In this document: one piece after another, positions 51,648-61,700 of the stretch
Layout: the number at the start of each line of letters is the position of its first letter
Position numbering within the stretch: position 1 is the stretch's first letter
NCBI GenBank assembly: GCA_902762565.1
Contig: CACWOS010000003.1
Span: 25,868 to 89,867, forward strand
From: an uncultured Prevotellaceae bacterium
Lineage (GTDB): Bacteria; Bacteroidota; Bacteroidia; Bacteroidales; Bacteroidaceae
Direction of reading: 5' to 3'
Length of the DNA stretch: 64,000 bases
Made by a program: the position numbers and the translations under genes
The notes under the pieces: generated by a model
The model's input: only the letters and a program-made list of their open reading frames with translations
Told to the model about the DNA's origin: nothing
Database searches by the model: none

Positions 51648-52853
51648 ATGAAAAAGATTCTTTTATTGGGTTCAGGCGAACTGGGTAAAGAGTTCGTGAT
51701 TGCTGCCATGCGTGCTGGTCAGTATGTCATTGCCTGCGATCGTTATGACAATGCCCCTGCCATGCAGGTGGCCGACGAACGGGAAGTGTTCTCAATGTTG
51801 GATGGCGATGCACTCGAGGCTGTGGTGAACAAGCACAAGCCCGACATTATTGTGCCAGAGATTGAGGCCATCCGCACGGAGCGACTTTTTAAATTTGAAG
51901 AACAGGGCATTCAGGTAGTGCCTTCGGCTCGTGCCGTCAACTACACGATGAACCGTCGTGCCATTCGCGACTTGGCTGCCAAAGAGTTAGGCCTGCGTAC
52001 CGCGAAATATTTCTATGCCAAGACTTTCGACGAGTTCAAGGCTGCTGCCGACGAAATCGGATTCCCCTGTGTCGTGAAGCCCTTGATGTCTTCTTCAGGC
52101 CATGGTCAGAGCTACGTACACAATGAAGGCGAATTAGAGCAGGCTTTCCGCGAGGCTATGGAAGGCAGTCGTGGCGACGTGAAGGAAGTCATCATTGAGG
52201 AGTTTATCGATTTTGACTCTGAGTTCACCCTGCTCACCGTTACCCAGCAACATGGATGGCCCACGTTGTTCTGTCCTCCAATAGGACATGTACAGAAAGC
52301 AGGCGACTATCGTGAGTCGTGGCAACCCTATAATATTAGTGACGAGGCCCTGAAACAGGCGCAGATGATGGCCGACAAGGTGACGAAGGCCCTGACGGGT
52401 GCCGGCATCTGGGGCGTTGAGTTTTTCCTGACCAAACAGGGTGAGGTCATCTTTTCAGAGTTGTCACCACGCCCACACGATACAGGTATGGTGACATTGG
52501 GCCACACAACGAACCTTTCTGAGTTCGAACTTCACTTCCGTGCTGTTATGGGCTTACCCATCGCTGGCATTCACTTGGAGCATGCTGGTGCAAGTGCTGT
52601 TATTCTCTCTCCACAAGAGGCTAAGACTCCCGTTGACCGTTCGCTGTTGCCTTATAACTTTGTCGATGCCCTGAAAGAGGATCGTACGCGTATCCGTATC
52701 TTCGGCAAACCCGAGGCTCATAAGGGGCGTCGCATGGGCGTTGTACTCTGCTATGGCGAGGTAGGCGACGATGTCAATGCCCTGCGTGATAAGGCGAAGC
52801 GTCTGGCAAAGACCGTCCTGGGCACTGACCCGTATACTAAGTTTGAACATTAA
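51648..52853 (+). CDS. purT: Formate-dependent phosphoribosylglycinamide formyltransferase
   Basis: ATP-grasp enzyme of purine synthesis that formylates GAR using formate and ATP. The 401-residue protein has the N-terminal [20 protein letters not shown], the ATP-grasp loop [31 protein letters not shown] and [15 protein letters not shown]. It is the usual PurT length. Placement between two deoxysugar genes is unusual. It begins 9 bases after rfbB and its stop overlaps the next start (TAATG). It should be active because all motifs are intact. Confidence 0.95.
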   Translation: MKKILLLGSGELGKEFVIAAMRAGQYVIACDRYDNAPAMQVADEREVFSMLDGDALEAVVNKHKPDIIVPEIEAIRTERLFKFEEQGIQVVPSARAVNYTMNRRAIRDLAAKELGLRTAKYFYAKTFDEFKAAADEIGFPCVVKPLMSSSGHGQSYVHNEGELEQAFREAMEGSRGDVKEVIIEEFIDFDSEFTLLTVTQQHGWPTLFCPPIGHVQKAGDYRESWQPYNISDEALKQAQMMADKVTKALTGAGIWGVEFFLTKQGEVIFSELSPRPHDTGMVTLGHTTNLSEFELHFRAVMGLPIAGIHLEHAGASAVILSPQEAKTPVDRSLLPYNFVDALKEDRTRIRIFGKPEAHKGRRMGVVLCYGEVGDDVNALRDKAKRLAKTVLGTDPYTKFEH

Positions 52854-53257
52854 TGGATATTAAGCTGATAGACCTGCCGAGGATTACTGACCCACGTGGC
52901 AATTTGACGTTCGCTGAGGCTCAGAATATGGTGCCCTTCGACATTAGACGTGCCTATTGGGTCTACGATGTGCCTGGTGGTGAAAGCCGTGGGGGACATG
53001 CCCACAAACGCTTGAAACAGTTTGTTATTGCGTTGAGTGGCTCGTTCCATGTTACACTCGACGATGGATGTGAACAAAAGACAGTTCTGCTGAATCATCC
53101 GTGGCAGGGACTGCTTATTGATGTCAATACATGGCGCACACTCGACGACTTTTCGTCAGGTGCTGTGTGTCTCGTGCTTGCTTCAGAGCACTATGATGAG
53201 GACGACTACATCTACGATTATGATGAATTCTTGAAATACGTAGGATGTTCGAAGTAG
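52853..53257 (+). CDS. dTDP-4-keto-6-deoxyglucose 3,4-ketoisomerase-like cupin (FdtA/QdtA family)
   Basis: The 134-residue cupin has PRGNLTFAEAQNMVPFDIRRAYWVYDVPGGESRGGHAHKR compressed into the family core: RGNL, RAYWVYDVPGG, RGGHAHK (catalytic His pair) and HPWQGLLIDVNTWR. This family isomerises the RfbB product to the 3-keto form, the precursor of dTDP-Fucp3NAc or dTDP-Quip3NAc, normally followed by an aminotransferase. RfbB being two genes upstream supports the role. No aminotransferase is adjacent; the next gene encodes an acyltransferase-fold protein and overlaps by 13 bases. Confidence 0.88.
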   Translation: MDIKLIDLPRITDPRGNLTFAEAQNMVPFDIRRAYWVYDVPGGESRGGHAHKRLKQFVIALSGSFHVTLDDGCEQKTVLLNHPWQGLLIDVNTWRTLDDFSSGAVCLVLASEHYDEDDYIYDYDEFLKYVGCSK

Positions 53258-54186
53258 TAAGATATACTTCTGCACATGCAGATGAGTGGAACGACTTCGT
53301 AGCGAAGTCGAAGAACGGCACATTCCTCTTTGATCGTCGCTACATGGACTATCACGCAGACCGATTCCATGACTATTCGTTGATGTTCTTCTGCAAAGGA
53401 CGTTTGCTGGCCGTACTGCCTGCTCACGTCGATGGTGATACGCTATACACGCATCGTGGACTGACCTATGGTGGATTGTTGATGAGCGAACAACTGACGA
53501 TAGCTCAAACAATGACCTTGTTTCGTGAACTGAATGACAAATTGCATGCGGAGGGGCTGAAGCATGTCTGCTATAAAGCCATCCCCTGGATTTATCATCG
53601 TCTGTCGGCTGAAGAGGATCTCTACGCGCTCTTCCATGAGTGTAGGGCCCGCATTGTAGCTCGTGATTATTCCACGAATATCTTCCTCGGTGCCAACCTG
53701 CGTTGGGAACGTGTGCGTCGTCGTGGCGTTACACGTGCCGAACGGGCAGGTATCCGTGTGGAAATCAGCAACGACTATGCTGACTTCTGGTGTGTGTTGA
53801 CCGATAATCTTGGTACGAAGTACGGTATCAAACCTGTTCATAGCCTTGCGGAAATAGAACTATTGCACGAGCGTTTCCCCCAGAACATCGTGCTCTATCA
53901 GGCTGTTCGCGAGAGAAAGGTGTTAGGCGGTGTTGTGCTTTACGTGACCCCTCAGGTGGTACATGCTCAGTACAGTTCTGCTACCCCGGAAGGCAAGAGT
54001 CTTGGAGTCATCGATGCAATCTACGAACGCATCATGCACCATGACTATAAGGACTATCCTTATTTCGACTTTGGTCGCTCTACGGAGAATACTGACGGCA
54101 GTGGGCTTAACGAAACACTGGTGTTTCAGAAGGAAGGCTTCGGTGCCCGCGGCTTGTGTTACGATATCTACGAGTATGACCTATAA
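53245..54186 (+). CDS. FemAB/GNAT-fold acyltransferase-like protein
   Basis: The 313-residue protein looks like two GNAT-type halves, as in FemAB or BioF2-like acyltransferases: DEWNDFVAKSKNGTFLFDRRYMDYHADRF at the start, a middle RWERVRRRGVTRAERAGIRVEI, and a C-terminal YFDFGRSTENTDGSGLNETLVFQKEGFGA. The last segment (FDFGRS...G...F...GF) is typical for this group. In context it may acylate a 3-amino-deoxysugar or an envelope peptide. It overlaps the fdtA-like gene and is the last gene of the operon; its final codons form the left arm of a 28-bp hairpin. Confidence 0.75.
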   Translation: MFEVVRYTSAHADEWNDFVAKSKNGTFLFDRRYMDYHADRFHDYSLMFFCKGRLLAVLPAHVDGDTLYTHRGLTYGGLLMSEQLTIAQTMTLFRELNDKLHAEGLKHVCYKAIPWIYHRLSAEEDLYALFHECRARIVARDYSTNIFLGANLRWERVRRRGVTRAERAGIRVEISNDYADFWCVLTDNLGTKYGIKPVHSLAEIELLHERFPQNIVLYQAVRERKVLGGVVLYVTPQVVHAQYSSATPEGKSLGVIDAIYERIMHHDYKDYPYFDFGRSTENTDGSGLNETLVFQKEGFGARGLCYDIYEYDL

Positions 54187-54234
54187 TAAAAGCGGAGACT
54201 AATCAGAGTCTCCGCTTTTATTATAGGTCATACT
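54173..54234. terminator. 28-bp perfect hairpin, bidirectional terminator overlapping the FemAB stop
   Basis: Arms 54173-54200 and 54207-54234 are exactly complementary with a 6-base loop. The left arm contains the last codons and stop of the FemAB-like gene. The lutC stop lies four bases beyond the right arm. The A/T-rich ends allow termination from both sides. Confidence 0.9.
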
Positions 54235-54237
54235 TCT

Positions 54238-54825
54238 TTATTCATCTAACAATAGTACTGTAGCGCTGCGGGCGGCTTGGGCACCCATGACGAGTACTTG
54301 CGCGATGTCGGCGGTCTTTGACGGGCCACTGATGAAGGTGCCGTATCCATAATCATTCATTTCTATTCGCTTGTAAGCCTCGTGCATGTTGTTGACGATT
54401 TGCGACTTGGGGAGGAGGATAACGAGGTTCTCACTGATAAACATCACGGCTTTCTCCTTCATCTGCTGGGGAATCCACACGCAAGCATTCTCAGCCACGC
54501 CAAAACTGCCACAAATGACGCCCACGTCGGTGCCGTTCAGGTCGCGGGCACGCCCCACGTCGTCAGGATTGCGCGTGGCGATAGTTATCTCCGGCAGGTT
54601 CGATGCAATTTCCTTTGCATCGGGATAGAGCTCACGGATGAGTGCGTTGATGTCGCGACCTTTCTCCACCTCGATAGCATTGCCGCCGACACTCTTGGTC
54701 ATGTTCATAAACTGCAGCAGCGGGTCGGGATAGATGATGGCCTTGATGTCGCTGAGGTCGGGCATGTCGAAGCGCTCGCGTACATTCGCCCTGTACTTCT
54801 TCAATATATCTTCTTTACTACTCAT
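54238..54825 (-). CDS. lutC: LUD domain protein LutC
   Basis: Third subunit of the L-lactate oxidising LutABC complex. The 195-residue protein has the LUD (DUF162) fold: GGNAIEVEKGRDINALIREL, the GVICGSFGVAENACVW loop and GTFISGPSKTADIAQVLVMGAQAA. No Fe-S cysteines are expected in LutC and none are seen. The start overlaps the end of lutB by 8 bases. It is the last gene of the lctP-lutABC operon. Confidence 0.93.
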   Translation of the reverse strand: MSSKEDILKKYRANVRERFDMPDLSDIKAIIYPDPLLQFMNMTKSVGGNAIEVEKGRDINALIRELYPDAKEIASNLPEITIATRNPDDVGRARDLNGTDVGVICGSFGVAENACVWIPQQMKEKAVMFISENLVILLPKSQIVNNMHEAYKRIEMNDYGYGTFISGPSKTADIAQVLVMGAQAARSATVLLLDE

Positions 54826-56185
54826 AATCCTTTATCATTTCGTGGAACGGTTTCTTGGGGAATTCCATCATCTTGTGACCATCGGCCCAGGGGTTGAGGC
54901 CGCAGTTCATCAACGGTGAGGGGATGAGGTTGGCCCAATGGGCAAGGCCGGTACCGAAGTTGTAGAGGCCTGGCGAGCCGTAGAGCATGGACATGCCGCG
55001 GCACAGCAGCTTCTTCTGCGAGTTGGCTGTGCCGAAGTCATCCAACTGCTGGCGCCATAGGTATATTTGGTCGCCTAGATTTACCTTGACGGGACAGACG
55101 GCTTGGCATGAGTTGCACAGCGTGCAGGCACTGACGTTGCCGCTGTGCTTCTGCGGGTCGCGCAGCATACCGAGGTTGATACCGATGGGACCGGGAATGA
55201 AGTAACTGTAGCTGTAGCCGCCCGAGCGACGGTACACAGGACACGTATTCATGCATGAGCCGCAGCGGATGCATTTAAGTGACTCCCAGTGTTCGGGATT
55301 GGCAATCCACTCTGAACGTCCGTTGTCTACAAGGATGATGTGCATGTGGTGAGCCGTGGGGCGTGCTTTGCGGAAGTGCGACGTGTAGGTCGTCGTTGGC
55401 TGACCAGTACCTGCACGGCAGAGCATGCGCTGGAAGACGGCCAGGCACTCGTAGTTGGGTATTACCTTCTCCAGTCCGATGGCGGCAATGTGCAGCTTAG
55501 GACAGGAGGTTGACATGTCGGCGTTGCCTTCGTTGGTGCAGACGACGATATCGCCCGTCTCGGCGATGCCGAAGTTACCGCCCGTCATACCTGCATCGGC
55601 TGTTAGGAATTCATTGCGCAACGATAGTCGGGCACGGTACGTTAGGTACGTGGGGTCGTGGTTGCCCTTCTCGTTGCTGATGCCCTTCTCCTCAAACAGT
55701 TCGCCTACGTCATCGTGGTTCAGGTGTATGGCGGGCATCACGATATGACTGGGTTTTTGTCCCTTCAGCTGGATGATGCGTTCGCCGAGGTCGGTTTCCA
55801 CGACTTCGATGCCTTTGGATTCGAGATAGGGGTTCATACCGCATTCCTCGGTGAGCATTGACTTCGACTTTACCATCTTCTTCACGTTATGGTTCTTTAG
55901 AATGCCGTAGACAATCTCGTTGAACTCCTTGGCATCTTTAGCCCAGTGCACCTCTACGCCGTTCTTCTCAGCAGCAGTGGCAAACTGGTCCAGATATTCG
56001 TCTAAATGGGTGATGGTATGGCGCTTGATTTGGGACGCCTTTTCGCGTAGTTGTTCCCACTCATCCAATCCGTAAGCCATGTTGTCTCGCTTCGAGCGCA
56101 CGGCCCAGAAAGTGGCGTCGTGCCAGTGGGCATAAGTCTGGTTCTTCAAGAACTGCTTTGCTGCTTTTGAATGTGCTGTACTCAT
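54818..56185 (-). CDS. lutB: Iron-sulfur protein LutB
   Basis: The 455-residue protein from MSTAHSKAAK is a LUD domain fused to two 4Fe-4S clusters: CIRCGSCMNTCPVYRR and CTLCNSCQAVCPVKV, near residues 310 and 360. The N-terminal LUD part includes MVKSKSMLTEECGMN and GNFGIAETGDIVVCTNEGNADMS. It passes electrons in L-lactate oxidation to pyruvate. An upstream ATG at 56272 lies within lutA in another frame and was rejected; the start at 56185 overlaps the lutA stop (ATGA). Confidence 0.95.
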   Translation of the reverse strand: MSTAHSKAAKQFLKNQTYAHWHDATFWAVRSKRDNMAYGLDEWEQLREKASQIKRHTITHLDEYLDQFATAAEKNGVEVHWAKDAKEFNEIVYGILKNHNVKKMVKSKSMLTEECGMNPYLESKGIEVVETDLGERIIQLKGQKPSHIVMPAIHLNHDDVGELFEEKGISNEKGNHDPTYLTYRARLSLRNEFLTADAGMTGGNFGIAETGDIVVCTNEGNADMSTSCPKLHIAAIGLEKVIPNYECLAVFQRMLCRAGTGQPTTTYTSHFRKARPTAHHMHIILVDNGRSEWIANPEHWESLKCIRCGSCMNTCPVYRRSGGYSYSYFIPGPIGINLGMLRDPQKHSGNVSACTLCNSCQAVCPVKVNLGDQIYLWRQQLDDFGTANSQKKLLCRGMSMLYGSPGLYNFGTGLAHWANLIPSPLMNCGLNPWADGHKMMEFPKKPFHEMIKDYE

Positions 56186-56913
56186 AATCCTGCTGCTAAA
56201 ATCTCTACTATATGTTTGAACTTGATATTGAGGCCTTGCTTCTTGGCCACGCCGGCCATATGCATGAGGCACGAGCAGTCGGGTCCGGTCACGTACTCGG
56301 CACCAGTCTGAATATGGCGCTCTACCTTGTCGCGCCCCATCTGAGCCGAGACGGCGGTCTCTTCAACGGAGAACATGCCTCCGAAGCCGCAGCACTCGTC
56401 GGGACGGTCGGGTTCGACGATGTCTATGCCGTCCACTAATGTCAACAGGTCGCGAATCTTGTTGAACTTTGCCATGTGTTGTTCCGATGGCGACGATAAG
56501 CCAAGCTCGCGGACACCGTGACACGAATTGTGGAGTGACACCTTGTGCGGGAATGTGCCGAGGCGACGGTCGATTTTTACTACGTCGTGAAAAAATTCCA
56601 CCACGTCCATACACTTCGCTGCGACGGTACATTCATGATTAAGAAGTCGTGGATAATTAATGCGCACGAAGGCCGTGCACGACACGGAAGGAGAGACGAC
56701 ATAATCGAAGCCATCGAACATTCCCTCAAATTTCTCGGCTAGTGGAATGGCCTGCTTCTCGAATCCCGCGTTGGCCATCGGCTGACCGCAGCAGGTCTGC
56801 TTCTCAGGATACGTCACGTCGATGCCGAGGTGTCTCAGCAACTTCCACGTCGCCATGCCCACCTCAGGATAGATAGCATCAACGTAACAGGGAATAAATA
56901 ATCCAACTTTCAT
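56182..56913 (-). CDS. lutA: CCG-domain protein LutA
   Basis: The 243-residue protein has two CCG domains, which bind a non-cubane or 4Fe-4S cluster and resemble heterodisulfide reductase subunit B: TCCGQPMANAGF and DECCGFGGMFSVEET. It is the first subunit of the LutABC complex that oxidises L-lactate. It lies 56 bases downstream of the lactate permease gene, so permease and enzyme are made together. Translational overlap with lutB (ATGA) ensures stoichiometric synthesis. Confidence 0.95.
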   Translation of the reverse strand: MKVGLFIPCYVDAIYPEVGMATWKLLRHLGIDVTYPEKQTCCGQPMANAGFEKQAIPLAEKFEGMFDGFDYVVSPSVSCTAFVRINYPRLLNHECTVAAKCMDVVEFFHDVVKIDRRLGTFPHKVSLHNSCHGVRELGLSSPSEQHMAKFNKIRDLLTLVDGIDIVEPDRPDECCGFGGMFSVEETAVSAQMGRDKVERHIQTGAEYVTGPDCSCLMHMAGVAKKQGLNIKFKHIVEILAAGL

Positions 56914-56969
56914 ATCTTATTTCGTTTTGATTATCATTATCATGTTAAAACATTATGACGATATAACGA

Positions 56970-58574
56970 CTAAATTACGTGTAGTCCAAGGAATACCATG
57001 AGACCGTTCATCAATATCCAGAAAATGGCGAACGGCATGGTTTTGCGCATGATGTCACCGTCCTGTCCTTCCATATCGCAGGCTGCCGTAGCAATGGCAA
57101 TCGATTGTGGTGACAACAGTTTTCCTCCTTCCGAACCGGCGCAGTTGGCGGCGGCCAGCCAGTTGGTCTCGTTACCTGTGACACCGAAGAACGTTCCTTG
57201 GTTTACTAGTCCAAGGTCGCTGGCTGCCGTAGCTTGCAGTTTTCCAAAGAGAATATTGGCGTTGGTGGCCGAACCTGTGACAAATGTGCCGATAGAACCA
57301 ATCAAAGGTGCGAAGAACGGGAAGGCTGCACCCGTTAGGAGGACAAGGCCCTTAGCAATGTCGTTAGTCATGCCAGTATTGTTCATCAGCATTGCCATGG
57401 CTACGAGGCAGCAGATGGTAACGACAGTCTTCTGCAGATTCAGCGTGGTCTTGGCCAGCAGCTTTATAAGTTTACCAAACGACATACCCTGAATGAGTCC
57501 ACCGATGACGGCGCCAAGGAAAATCATCAGACCGGCATTCGATAGCCAACCGAATTTAAATGTATTGCTAATGACGGGCAGGTCAAACTTGGTGACGAGT
57601 GTGCTATTAAGGAATTCGTTCACAGGAGGAACAATCTTGCTGCTTATGAGGATAAAGAAAATAATCAAGCCGTAGACACTCCAGGCCTTAAATGTTTTGG
57701 CAACATCAAAGCGCATATGTTCGACATGAACGGTATCTTTTTCTGTCTCATGGCGCAGGAACAGTTTGTTGTAAAGCAACATAGCGGCGATGGCGGCTAC
57801 TGAACCGAGAATGGCGGGTGTCTCGGGACCAATCCAATGGGCGCAGCAGAACTGTACGATGATAGAGCAGGTGCCGACAAACAGGGCGATAGTTATGTTC
57901 TTTACAATCTTTGTCTTATCTGTCATCATCAGAATAAGGAATGGTGTAATATAGAACATCAGCGAAAGTTGTAATATAATAAAGGTTGCCACCTCACAAA
58001 GTTCTTCAGGTGTTGCTGTGCCACTGGCTGCAACCTGATTAGCCAGTGTTGTAGCGGGAAGTCCAACTGCTCCGAAACCTACGGCAACGGTATTGGCAAC
58101 AAGACAGATAACGGCTGAGAACATAGGTTTGAAGCCAAGTCCGATGAGGATGGCCGCAGGGATAGCTACCGCCGTGCCGAAACCTGCCATGCCTTCGAGC
58201 ACGCCGCCCAAGCCCCATGTCAACAGCAGTACCAACAATCCTTTATCGCTCGTCATTTGGATAAACTGTGTCTTAATCGTCTCAATCTCCTTCGTCTCGC
58301 ACAGAATGTTGTAACTGAAAATGGCGCAGATAATAATCAGAATGATGGGAAAGCAGGCCTTGAGGAACCCCTCGATGACCGACCACAGTGTGATACCGTA
58401 GATGGAGACATCGGCATACTTCTCTGGGACGATGCCCATAGCAGGTACGGCAAACAGGGCGAGGAGGATTGTGACGACGAGCGTAATAATGGCGCTCTTG
58501 TAACCAGACACTTTGAATCCCATCATGAGGATGATGAGCAACAGGATTGGTATAACCGAGATTAGTGCTGTCAT
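56970..58574 (-). CDS. lctP: L-lactate permease
   Basis: The 534-residue transporter from MTALISVIPIL has about 13-14 helices and the family segments TWGLGGVLEGMAGFGTAVAIPAAILIGLGF, LVANTVAVGFGAVGLPATTLANQVA and SIGTFVTGSATNANILFGKLQ, plus GSEGGKLLSPQSIAIATAA. It imports lactate (and glycolate) with protons. A longer start at 58628 would include the -7 box region and is unlikely. It is the first gene of the lctP-lutABC operon and divergent from the D-lactate dehydrogenase-type gene, so the two promoters may be co-regulated. Confidence 0.93.
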   Translation of the reverse strand: MTALISVIPILLLIILMMGFKVSGYKSAIITLVVTILLALFAVPAMGIVPEKYADVSIYGITLWSVIEGFLKACFPIILIIICAIFSYNILCETKEIETIKTQFIQMTSDKGLLVLLLTWGLGGVLEGMAGFGTAVAIPAAILIGLGFKPMFSAVICLVANTVAVGFGAVGLPATTLANQVAASGTATPEELCEVATFIILQLSLMFYITPFLILMMTDKTKIVKNITIALFVGTCSIIVQFCCAHWIGPETPAILGSVAAIAAMLLYNKLFLRHETEKDTVHVEHMRFDVAKTFKAWSVYGLIIFFILISSKIVPPVNEFLNSTLVTKFDLPVISNTFKFGWLSNAGLMIFLGAVIGGLIQGMSFGKLIKLLAKTTLNLQKTVVTICCLVAMAMLMNNTGMTNDIAKGLVLLTGAAFPFFAPLIGSIGTFVTGSATNANILFGKLQATAASDLGLVNQGTFFGVTGNETNWLAAANCAGSEGGKLLSPQSIAIATAACDMEGQDGDIMRKTMPFAIFWILMNGLMVFLGLHVI

Positions 58575-58605
58575 AGGTTTTTGTATTATTATGATAAGTT
58601 TTGGG

Positions 58606-58613
58606 CAAATATA
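58606..58613 (-). promoter_or_regulatory. -7 box of the lctP-lutABC operon
   Basis: Minus strand TATATTTG, 32 bases before the lctP ATG. A TTG is only 12 bases upstream of it, so the -33 element is uncertain. A variant TATCTTTA at 58668-58675 is the likely -7 box of the divergent gene on the plus strand. Confidence 0.45.
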
Positions 58614-58710
58614 CGAATATTTTTCCAATTAAAGAACTTTTTTCCTTTTTTTTTCATTTTTTCTTCGTATCTTTACAGCCGAAAATAATAACACTAACTC
58701 AAGAAGACCT

Positions 58711-61700
58711 ATGACAGACCAATTCCTTTCTGAACTTCGGAAAATTGTTGCTGCCGACCGTATCTATACTGATGAGCTTCGCCGACTGGGGTGGGGCACG
58801 GATGCCAGTTTCTATCGCCAGATTCCACAGGTTGTCATCCGTAGTGATGGCGAGGAGGAAATATCTAAAATCGTACAACTTTGCAAAAACCACAAACTGT
58901 CGTTTACGTTCCGTGCTGCGGGTACTTCGTTGAGTGGACAGAGTTGCACAGATAGCGTCCTGATTGTAGCTGGCAAGCATTGGGAGAAATACGAGATTGG
59001 CGAGAATCAGGATACGATTAAGTTACAGCCAGGTATCGTTGGAGCTCGCGTCAACGAGATCCTAAAACCCTATGGCCGTGTATTCCCGCCTGACCCAGCT
59101 TCGATAGGAAGTGCAATGGTGGGTGGTATCGTCGTCAACAATGCATCGGGCATGAACTGCGGGGTACATGCCAATAGTGACCGTATGATGGTTTCTGCTC
59201 GCATCATCCTAACAGACGGCACCGTGCTCGATACTGGCGACAAAGAGAGCCGCGAGCGCTTTTGTCGTACGCACCCCGAGTTCATAGCTAAGATAGAAGC
59301 CTTGCGTGACAAAGTACGTGCCGACGAATCGTTGGCTTCGCGCATACGTACCAAATACTCTATAAAGAACGTGACGGGTCTGAACCTGCGCCCACTGGTG
59401 GCTTACGATGATCCGTTCGATATCATCGCCCATTCGATGGTAGGCAGCGAGGGCACGTTGGCATTCCTGTCGGAGGTAACGATGAAGACGCTGAAGGACT
59501 ATCCGTACAAGGCCTCGGCGATGGTTTACTTCATGACGATGAAGGAGAGTTGCGAGGCTGTGGTGGCTATGAAGAAGATGAAGGCTGGTGAGGAAGACCT
59601 GGAGTACAGTGCCGAGAATCTGGTGGTGAAATCGGCCGAGATGCTGGACTACAAGTCGCTATCGTCAGTAGATGACCCTGTATATCTGCAGTATAAGAAA
59701 GATGTGGATGCTGGCAAGATAGAGGGCGTGGAGCCTGGCGACTATCACAACCTAACTGCTATACTGACTGAGACCAAGGGTATAACCCACGACCAACTGC
59801 TGGATAAGATAGAGAAGATTAAGGAGTGTCTGGGCCAGTTCCGCCTGTATATCCCAGCCGAATTTACTGAAGATCCTGCCGTGTATGGCAAGTACTGGGC
59901 CATCCGCTCGGGCATATTCCCATCAGTAGGTGGTACACGTCCTGTGGGCACATCGTGCCTTATAGAAGATGTGGCATTCCCGATAGAATCGCTGCCTGAG
60001 GCTACAGTAAAACTGCAGAAGCTGATAGCCGATCATGGCTACGACGATGCTTGTATATATGGTCACGCATTCGAGGGCAACTACCACTTCATCCTGAACC
60101 AGAGTTTTGCCGATGAGCACGAGGTGGCACGCTATGCCGAGATGATGCGCGATGTGGCCAAGCTGGTGGTCGAGGGCTACGATGGCTCGCTGAAGGCCGA
60201 GCACGGCACGGGTCGCAACATGGCGCCATTCGTGAAGTATGAGTGGGGCGATAAGGCCTATGAGATAATGTGCGAACTCAAGAATATATTCGACCCTGAG
60301 GGACTGCTAAACAAGGGCGTGATCTTCAACGACGCCCCCGACTGCTATATCAAGTGTCTGAAACCACTGCCAGTGCTAGATTTCGACTTCGACAGTGTGC
60401 CTGATGGCGGACACTACCTGATGGATCCATCGCTGAGTACAGCCGAAGAAACCATCGAACAGGTAAAGCGAGCCAATAAGTGTATAGAGTGCGGATTCTG
60501 CGAGGTGAACTGTATGTCGTGCGGACTCACACTGTCGAGTCGTATGCGTATCGCCGTTCAGCGCGAGATACGCTACCTGACCAGGACTGGTGCCGACCCA
60601 CAGCGACTGGCCACACTTAAGAAACAATACAAGTACTATGGCGACCAGACTTGCGCCACCGACGGACTGTGCTCTACATCGTGCCCGATGAAGATAAACA
60701 CGGGCGAGTTGACCCACCTGATTCGTCAGATGGATATGAACGAGAGTCCTGCGGGATATAAGTTGGGTGAGTTTGCCGCCAACCATATGGCAGGCATCAA
60801 GAGCGGACTGCGAGTGGTGCTGGATGTGGCCCATGCCGCACACATCACCCTGGGCCCGACGCTGATGACAAGCATCTGTCGAGGCATGAACAAGATGGGC
60901 ATGCCGCTATGGACCACCGCCATGCCTAAGAAGCATCGCCAACCCAAGAAGAGCGACCTGACGCAGTTTATCATCGAGAAGAGCATTCCGCACAAGGAGG
61001 AACAGCACTCCGAACTCAAGGTGGTCTACTTCCCCAGCTGTATCAACCAGACTATGGGACAATCCAAGCATGGCGGAAAGATTCACGACCTGGTGGATGA
61101 GGTAATCCAACTGATGGCCAAGGCCGGCTACGAGGTTATATTCCCAGAAGGCATGGAACGTATGTGTTGTGGACAGATTTGGGAATCAAAAGGCATGCTA
61201 GACATTGCTGACCGTAAGAGCGCCGAACTGGAAGTTGCTTTGTGGAAGGCCAGCGAAGAAGGCAAATACCCTGTTCTTTGCGCCCAGAGTCCATGTCTGC
61301 ATCGCATGAAGAAGGTGATGCATAAGATGAAACTATATGAGCCAGCAGAGTTCATCATGAAGTATCTGGTGCCACGACTCGACTTCCATCCTACTGATAA
61401 GCATATTGCCCTGCATCTGACATGCTCGACGAGACAAATGGGCGTCGATAAGGACATGATAGCGCTTGCAAAGCTATGTTCTAACAACGTATTCCTCCCT
61501 GAGGGTGTCGGATGTTGTGGCTTTGCTGGCGACCGTGGCTTCACGTTCCCCGAACTGAATAAATACGGTCTTCGCAAACTCCGTCCGCAAATCGAGGCCA
61601 ATCACATCGAAGTGGGCTACTCTAATAGTCGCACTTGTGAAATTGGTCTAGAAACGAACTCAGGTATCCCCTATATGTCCATCGTCTATCTCGTCAACGA

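Noticed and set aside
54382-54897. 171-codon plus-strand frame over lutC/lutB
   Set aside because: It is a shadow of two well-identified genes and encodes no recognisable protein.
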